From: DATKWD01 sp963704815
GTDB lineage: Bacteria; Actinomycetota; Acidimicrobiia; Acidimicrobiales; Salinilacustritrichaceae
Reading direction: 5' to 3'
DNA: 64,000 bases
Assembly (NCBI GenBank): GCA_963704815.1
Contig: CAVPHU010000005.1
Span: forward strand, 186,001 to 250,000
Position 1 is the first letter of the stretch. Each line of letters begins with the position of its first letter. Both the position numbers and the translations under genes were made by a program. The notes under the pieces were generated by a model. The model was not told where the DNA came from, ran no database searches, and saw only the letters and a list, made by a program, of their open reading frames with translations. Positions 61,061 to 64,000 of this stretch are shown here, piece by piece.

Positions 61061-62317
61061 ATGAAGTTGTTCGACGACGCCGACCTCGACGACAGCTTCA
61101 CCGTCTCGTCGCTCGGGGAGGCCGTCTCCCGGTCGATCCGTGCTGCTCTACCGGGCGAGGTCTGGGTCCGGGGCGAGATCCGCGACCTGACGCGGGCCGA
61201 GTCGGGCCATGTCTACTTCCGACTGGTCGAGGCCGGCGACGGCGATCGCCCGGGTGGCACCGTCACCGCGTCGATCTCGGTGATGCTGAGCGCCCGGAAC
61301 AAGGGCGGCGTCAACCGCACGTTGAAGGAAGCGGGCGCCGGTCGCCTCGACGCCGGCACCCAGGTCAAGATCCGCGGCCGGGTCGACTGGTACGCACCTC
61401 GGGGTCAGGTGCAGCTGCTGATGACCGGCGTCGACCCGATCTACACCCTCGGGCAGTTGGCAGCCGAGCGGGCCGCGGTCGTTCGCCAGCTCCGTGGCGA
61501 CGGTGTGTTCGATGCCAACCGGCGATTGCCCATGCCGGTGTTGCCGCTTCGGGTCGGGCTCGTCACGAGCCTCGGCTCGGATGCCGAACGTGACGTGCTC
61601 GCCGAGCTGACGTCGTCGGGGATCGGCTTCTCGGTCATGTGCGTCGATGCGCGGGTGCAGGGCGACCAGGCCCCGGCCACCATCGCCACCGGCGTCGCCG
61701 TGCTGGACGGGACGGTCGACGTGATCGTGCTCGCCCGGGGTGGCGGCGGAGCCACCGACCTCCAGGCGTTCGACAGCGACCGGGTCGCCCGGGCCATCTG
61801 CGCCGCCGGGGTCCCGGTGCTCACCGGCATCGGCCACGAGCGCGACGTCTCGGTCGCCGACGAGGTCGCGCACTCGTTCCACAAGACCCCGACCGCCGTG
61901 GCCCGCCATCTCGTCGAGCTCGTCACCGCAGCCGACGATCGGGTGCAGCGCAGCTGGGACGGCATCGCTCGTCGGGCCCACCAGGTGCTCGATGGGCAGC
62001 GCCACCGCCTCGAACGCATCGGGGACCGGGTGTCGGCAACGGCGCCGCGGGGGCTCGACGCCGCCCGCGAGCGGATGGAGCGTGGCGCGGGACGACTCGA
62101 CGCCGCAGCGCAGCGGGCGCTGCGCGACGCCGACCGCCAGCTCGGCGCCCTCGATGCGCAGCTCCGGCTGGTCGATCCGGCGAATCTGCTCGCTCGGGGA
62201 TGGTCGATCACCCGCAGCGCCGACGGTCAGGTGGTACGGGGCACCGGCGACGTCGCTCCCGGCGTGACCATCTCCACGACCGTGGTCGACGGCGAGATCA
62301 CCAGCACCGTCACGTGA
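61061..62317 (+). CDS. xseA: exodeoxyribonuclease VII large subunit
   Basis: A 418-residue cytoplasmic protein. Residues about 12-110 are the OB-fold (FTVSSLGEAVSRSIRAAL, VWVRGEIRDL). The catalytic core (about 130-330) contains LPLRVGLVTSLGSDAERDVL, VDVIVLARGGGGATDLQAFD and the PVLTGIGHERDVSVADEVAHSF segment with the conserved His-Asp residues. The C-terminal helical stalk and ARGWSITRSADGQV cap follow. With XseB it degrades single-stranded DNA to oligonucleotides. xseB starts 47 bp downstream. Confidence 0.95.
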   Translation: MKLFDDADLDDSFTVSSLGEAVSRSIRAALPGEVWVRGEIRDLTRAESGHVYFRLVEAGDGDRPGGTVTASISVMLSARNKGGVNRTLKEAGAGRLDAGTQVKIRGRVDWYAPRGQVQLLMTGVDPIYTLGQLAAERAAVVRQLRGDGVFDANRRLPMPVLPLRVGLVTSLGSDAERDVLAELTSSGIGFSVMCVDARVQGDQAPATIATGVAVLDGTVDVIVLARGGGGATDLQAFDSDRVARAICAAGVPVLTGIGHERDVSVADEVAHSFHKTPTAVARHLVELVTAADDRVQRSWDGIARRAHQVLDGQRHRLERIGDRVSATAPRGLDAARERMERGAGRLDAAAQRALRDADRQLGALDAQLRLVDPANLLARGWSITRSADGQVVRGTGDVAPGVTISTTVVDGEITSTVT

Positions 62318-62364
62318 TCCTCGGCCACCCCTGAGGCCCGCCTGACCGATACGTTTGCGGTCCG

Positions 62365-62580
62365 ATGGCCGACGAGGACACAGCGGGATACGCCGAGTCG
62401 CTCAGCGAACTCGAGGAAATCCTCGCCGAGATCGAAGCCGACGACGTCGACATCGACGTTCTCGCCACCAAGGTGAGCCGCGCCGCAGAGCTGCTGGAGA
62501 TCTGCCGCCAGCGGATCGACGGTGCTCGGCTTCAGGTCGAACGCGTCGTCGAGGGCCTCGACGCAGAGTCCGGCGGTTGA
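62365..62580 (+). CDS. xseB: exodeoxyribonuclease VII small subunit
   Basis: A 71-residue helical protein with the XseB pattern YAESLSELEEILAEIEADDVDIDVL and LLEICRQRIDGARLQV, matching the family's usual length. It wraps the stalk of XseA to form the active nuclease. The gene follows xseA and precedes the polyprenyl synthase, an order common in bacteria. TACGTT lies 9 nt before the ATG. Confidence 0.93.
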   Translation: MADEDTAGYAESLSELEEILAEIEADDVDIDVLATKVSRAAELLEICRQRIDGARLQVERVVEGLDAESGG

Positions 62581-62605
62581 TGGCGCACGAGCGAGAAGGC
62601 GGACC

Positions 62606-62611
62606 TAGCCT
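62606..62611 (+). promoter_or_regulatory. -10 box TAGCCT, leaderless-type promoter
   Basis: TAGCCT lies 8 nt before the ATG at 62620. Confidence 0.35.
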
Positions 62612-62619
62612 GACGGCTC

Positions 62620-63699
62620 ATGGCAACCGCTGCCACCTCACGCCAACCCGTCCCGGTTCCGCCGTCGCTGATGTCGGTGGCCGGCCGGGTGGAGGCCCGC
62701 CTCGGCGCGATCATCGACGGCGAGGTCGAGCGGTGGGCCGAATTGTCCGAAGACCTGGTGCCACCCCTCGAATCGCTGCGGTCGCTCGTGATGTCCGGCG
62801 GCAAGCGGCTCCGCCCGGCGTTCTGCTACTGGGGATTCGTCGGTGCCGGTGGGGACCGCGAGGCCGACTCGGTGATCGACGCCGGGGCCGCCTTCGAGTT
62901 CCTCCAGGCCTTCGCCCTCGTCCACGACGACGTGATGGACGGCTCGGCCACGCGGCGTGGGAAGCGGACGGCCCATCTCGACTTCAGCGACCGCCACACC
63001 GACTCGTCCTGGCGGGGAGAAGGGCGCCGATTCGGCGAGGGCGTCGCCATCTTGATCGGCGACCTCGCCCACGTCTACGCCGACCTGCTGCTCGAGGGCC
63101 TGCCGCCGTCGGTCGTTCCGGTCTGGAACGAGCTGCGCATCGAGCTGAACGTCGGCCAGTACCTCGACATCCTCGGCACGGCGCGGGCCGACACCGACAC
63201 CGCCGGTGCCCGCCGAATCGCCCGCTACAAGTCGGGGAAGTACACGATCGAGCGCCCGCTGCACGTCGGGGCGGCACTCGCGGGGCGGCTCGATGCCCTG
63301 CAAGCCCCGTTGTCCGCCTACGGCGACCCGCTGGGCGAGGCGTTCCAGCTCCGCGACGACGTGCTCGGGGTGTTCGGCGAGACGGCGGCGACCGGCAAAC
63401 CGGTCGGCGACGACCTGCGCGAAGGCAAGCCCACCCCGTTGCTGGCCCTGACCACCGAAGCGGCCGACGACACACAGCTCGACGTCCTCGACCTGGTGGG
63501 GCGGCCCGACCTGTCGGCGAGGGACGTCACCCGGCTCCAGGAGGTCATGGTCGAGACCGGAGCCCTCGGTCGGATCGAAGACCTGATCGAGCAGCTCGTG
63601 ATCGAGGCCATCGGTTCGATCGAGCAGGCGCAGATCACCGACGAGGCTCGGGGGGCGCTCGTCGACCTCGCCCACTTCGTCGGGTGGCGCCACTCCTGA
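62620..63699 (+). CDS. polyprenyl (geranylgeranyl/farnesyl-type) diphosphate synthase
   Basis: A 359-residue trans-prenyltransferase. GGKRLRPAFCYW is the opening motif, LVHDDVMDGSATRRG gives the first Asp-rich motif (DDVMD, 103-107) with its following Arg pair, and FQLRDDVLGVFGE near 243 is the second. These bind magnesium and the allylic diphosphate. Two residues, Phe and Leu, before the first motif suggest a product of C15-C20 length, but this is only a rule of thumb. It follows xseB, as often with ispA. Confidence 0.9.
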   Translation: MATAATSRQPVPVPPSLMSVAGRVEARLGAIIDGEVERWAELSEDLVPPLESLRSLVMSGGKRLRPAFCYWGFVGAGGDREADSVIDAGAAFEFLQAFALVHDDVMDGSATRRGKRTAHLDFSDRHTDSSWRGEGRRFGEGVAILIGDLAHVYADLLLEGLPPSVVPVWNELRIELNVGQYLDILGTARADTDTAGARRIARYKSGKYTIERPLHVGAALAGRLDALQAPLSAYGDPLGEAFQLRDDVLGVFGETAATGKPVGDDLREGKPTPLLALTTEAADDTQLDVLDLVGRPDLSARDVTRLQEVMVETGALGRIEDLIEQLVIEAIGSIEQAQITDEARGALVDLAHFVGWRHS

Positions 63700-63703
63700 C
63701 CGC

Positions 63704-64000
63704 GTGACGGGCGCCCGAGGCGGACTCGGTCGTCGATCTCGGCCCCTGCGGTGGCTGATGGTCCCCGGCACCCTTGCGCTGGCCGTCATCCAACTCTGGT
63801 CGTCCGCGCACGTGCCGGACCCGACCATCGTGTTCGACGAGAACGGCTACCTCGGCAACGCCCGCTGGCTGGCGGGCGGATCGACGTGGGAGATGCCGTT
63901 CGCACCTGCGTACTCGAGTGCCTACTCCGTGGTGCTCGCGCCGGTCATGGCGATCGTCGGCGATCCGTCGGCCCAGTGGGTCGGGGTGCGAGTCGTCAAC
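63704..64000 (+). CDS. GT-C type membrane glycosyltransferase-like protein, cut by window end
   Basis: A GTG 4 nt after the synthase stop opens a frame that runs to the end of the window (99 codons). After a basic head there is a membrane helix (LRWLMVPGTLALAVIQLW), then FDENGYLGNARWLAGG, and another helix (YSVVLAPVMAIVG). A D-E near the first external loop followed by an A-R-x-L stretch is the GT-C (ArnT/PMT/GT39-like) pattern, in which the acidic pair binds a lipid-linked sugar donor. Co-transcription with the prenyl synthase is likely. Confidence 0.6.
   Translation, partial: MTGARGGLGRRSRPLRWLMVPGTLALAVIQLWSSAHVPDPTIVFDENGYLGNARWLAGGSTWEMPFAPAYSSAYSVVLAPVMAIVGDPSAQWVGVRVVN

Overview
The window is GC-rich (roughly 70 percent) actinobacterial chromosome. 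DUF222/HNH (13E12-type) genes, an SCO6745-family protein, a DDN-type deazaflavin nitroreductase, PPK2, two SARP/BTAD regulators and an actinobacterial-style PolA-like exonuclease/polymerase point to Actinomycetota. The mix resembles Acidimicrobiia (Ilumatobacter-like), but that placement is inference. I see no tRNA, rRNA, CRISPR, insertion sequence or prophage.

Layout. 1-5.4 kb: end of a DUF2231 membrane protein, an HNH endonuclease, a SEC-C protein, and the first two copies of a recurring module made of a short coiled-coil membrane anchor (minus strand) beside other genes, twice an Asp-nucleophile alpha/beta hydrolase (plus strand). 5.6-11.4 kb: a fourth coiled-coil paralogue, an epoxide-hydrolase-like protein, a three-gene ABC-2 exporter and a further module copy. 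11.4-15.2 kb: a two-component system facing two paralogous exported proteins, with shared TTAAG/CTAAG repeats in front of both. 15.2-25 kb: DAPG-hydrolase-like enzyme, lipoprotein, acyl-CoA thioesterase, a DUF222/HNH gene behind a LexA-type SOS box, a PIG-L deacetylase, a hydrolase-SARP-cupin open frame, a hydrolase-OsmC fusion and a lipoprotein hydrolase with a neocarzinostatin-like domain. 25-41 kb: cyclase-ATPase regulator, nitroreductase, PhyH dioxygenase, DUF2461, PPK2, AfsR-like SARP-ATPase, two lipoproteins, haloalkane dehalogenase, a second DUF222/HNH gene and an acyltransferase-SGNH protein. 41.3-45.7 kb: a carbohydrate ABC importer operon with many single-base frameshifts, closed by a bidirectional terminator. 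45.7-58.5 kb: fasciclin and CBS proteins, a decayed cyclase-ATPase paralogue, a Mrr-like sensor with a zinc ribbon, an SH3 lipoprotein, PolA-like polymerase, small metabolic enzymes, and a nucleoside hydrolase reduced to its two ends in front of ribokinase. 58.5-64 kb: a 92-bp tandem repeat, thiolase, MBL hydrolase, xseA-xseB-polyprenyl synthase and the start of a membrane glycosyltransferase.

Two general points. First, many start codons lie 6-9 nt after a TANNNT -10 box, the layout of leaderless transcripts common in Actinobacteria. Second, at least ten genes carry single-base frameshifts, densest in the sugar importer, where the reading frame is otherwise well conserved. I read most of these as assembly indels rather than biology. 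Separately there are true gene remnants (HNH tail, cyclase-ATPase, nucleoside hydrolase, a TPR tail). The best candidates for new biology are the repeated coiled-coil module with its conserved leader, the two-component locus with its paired targets, and the SOS-controlled HNH gene.
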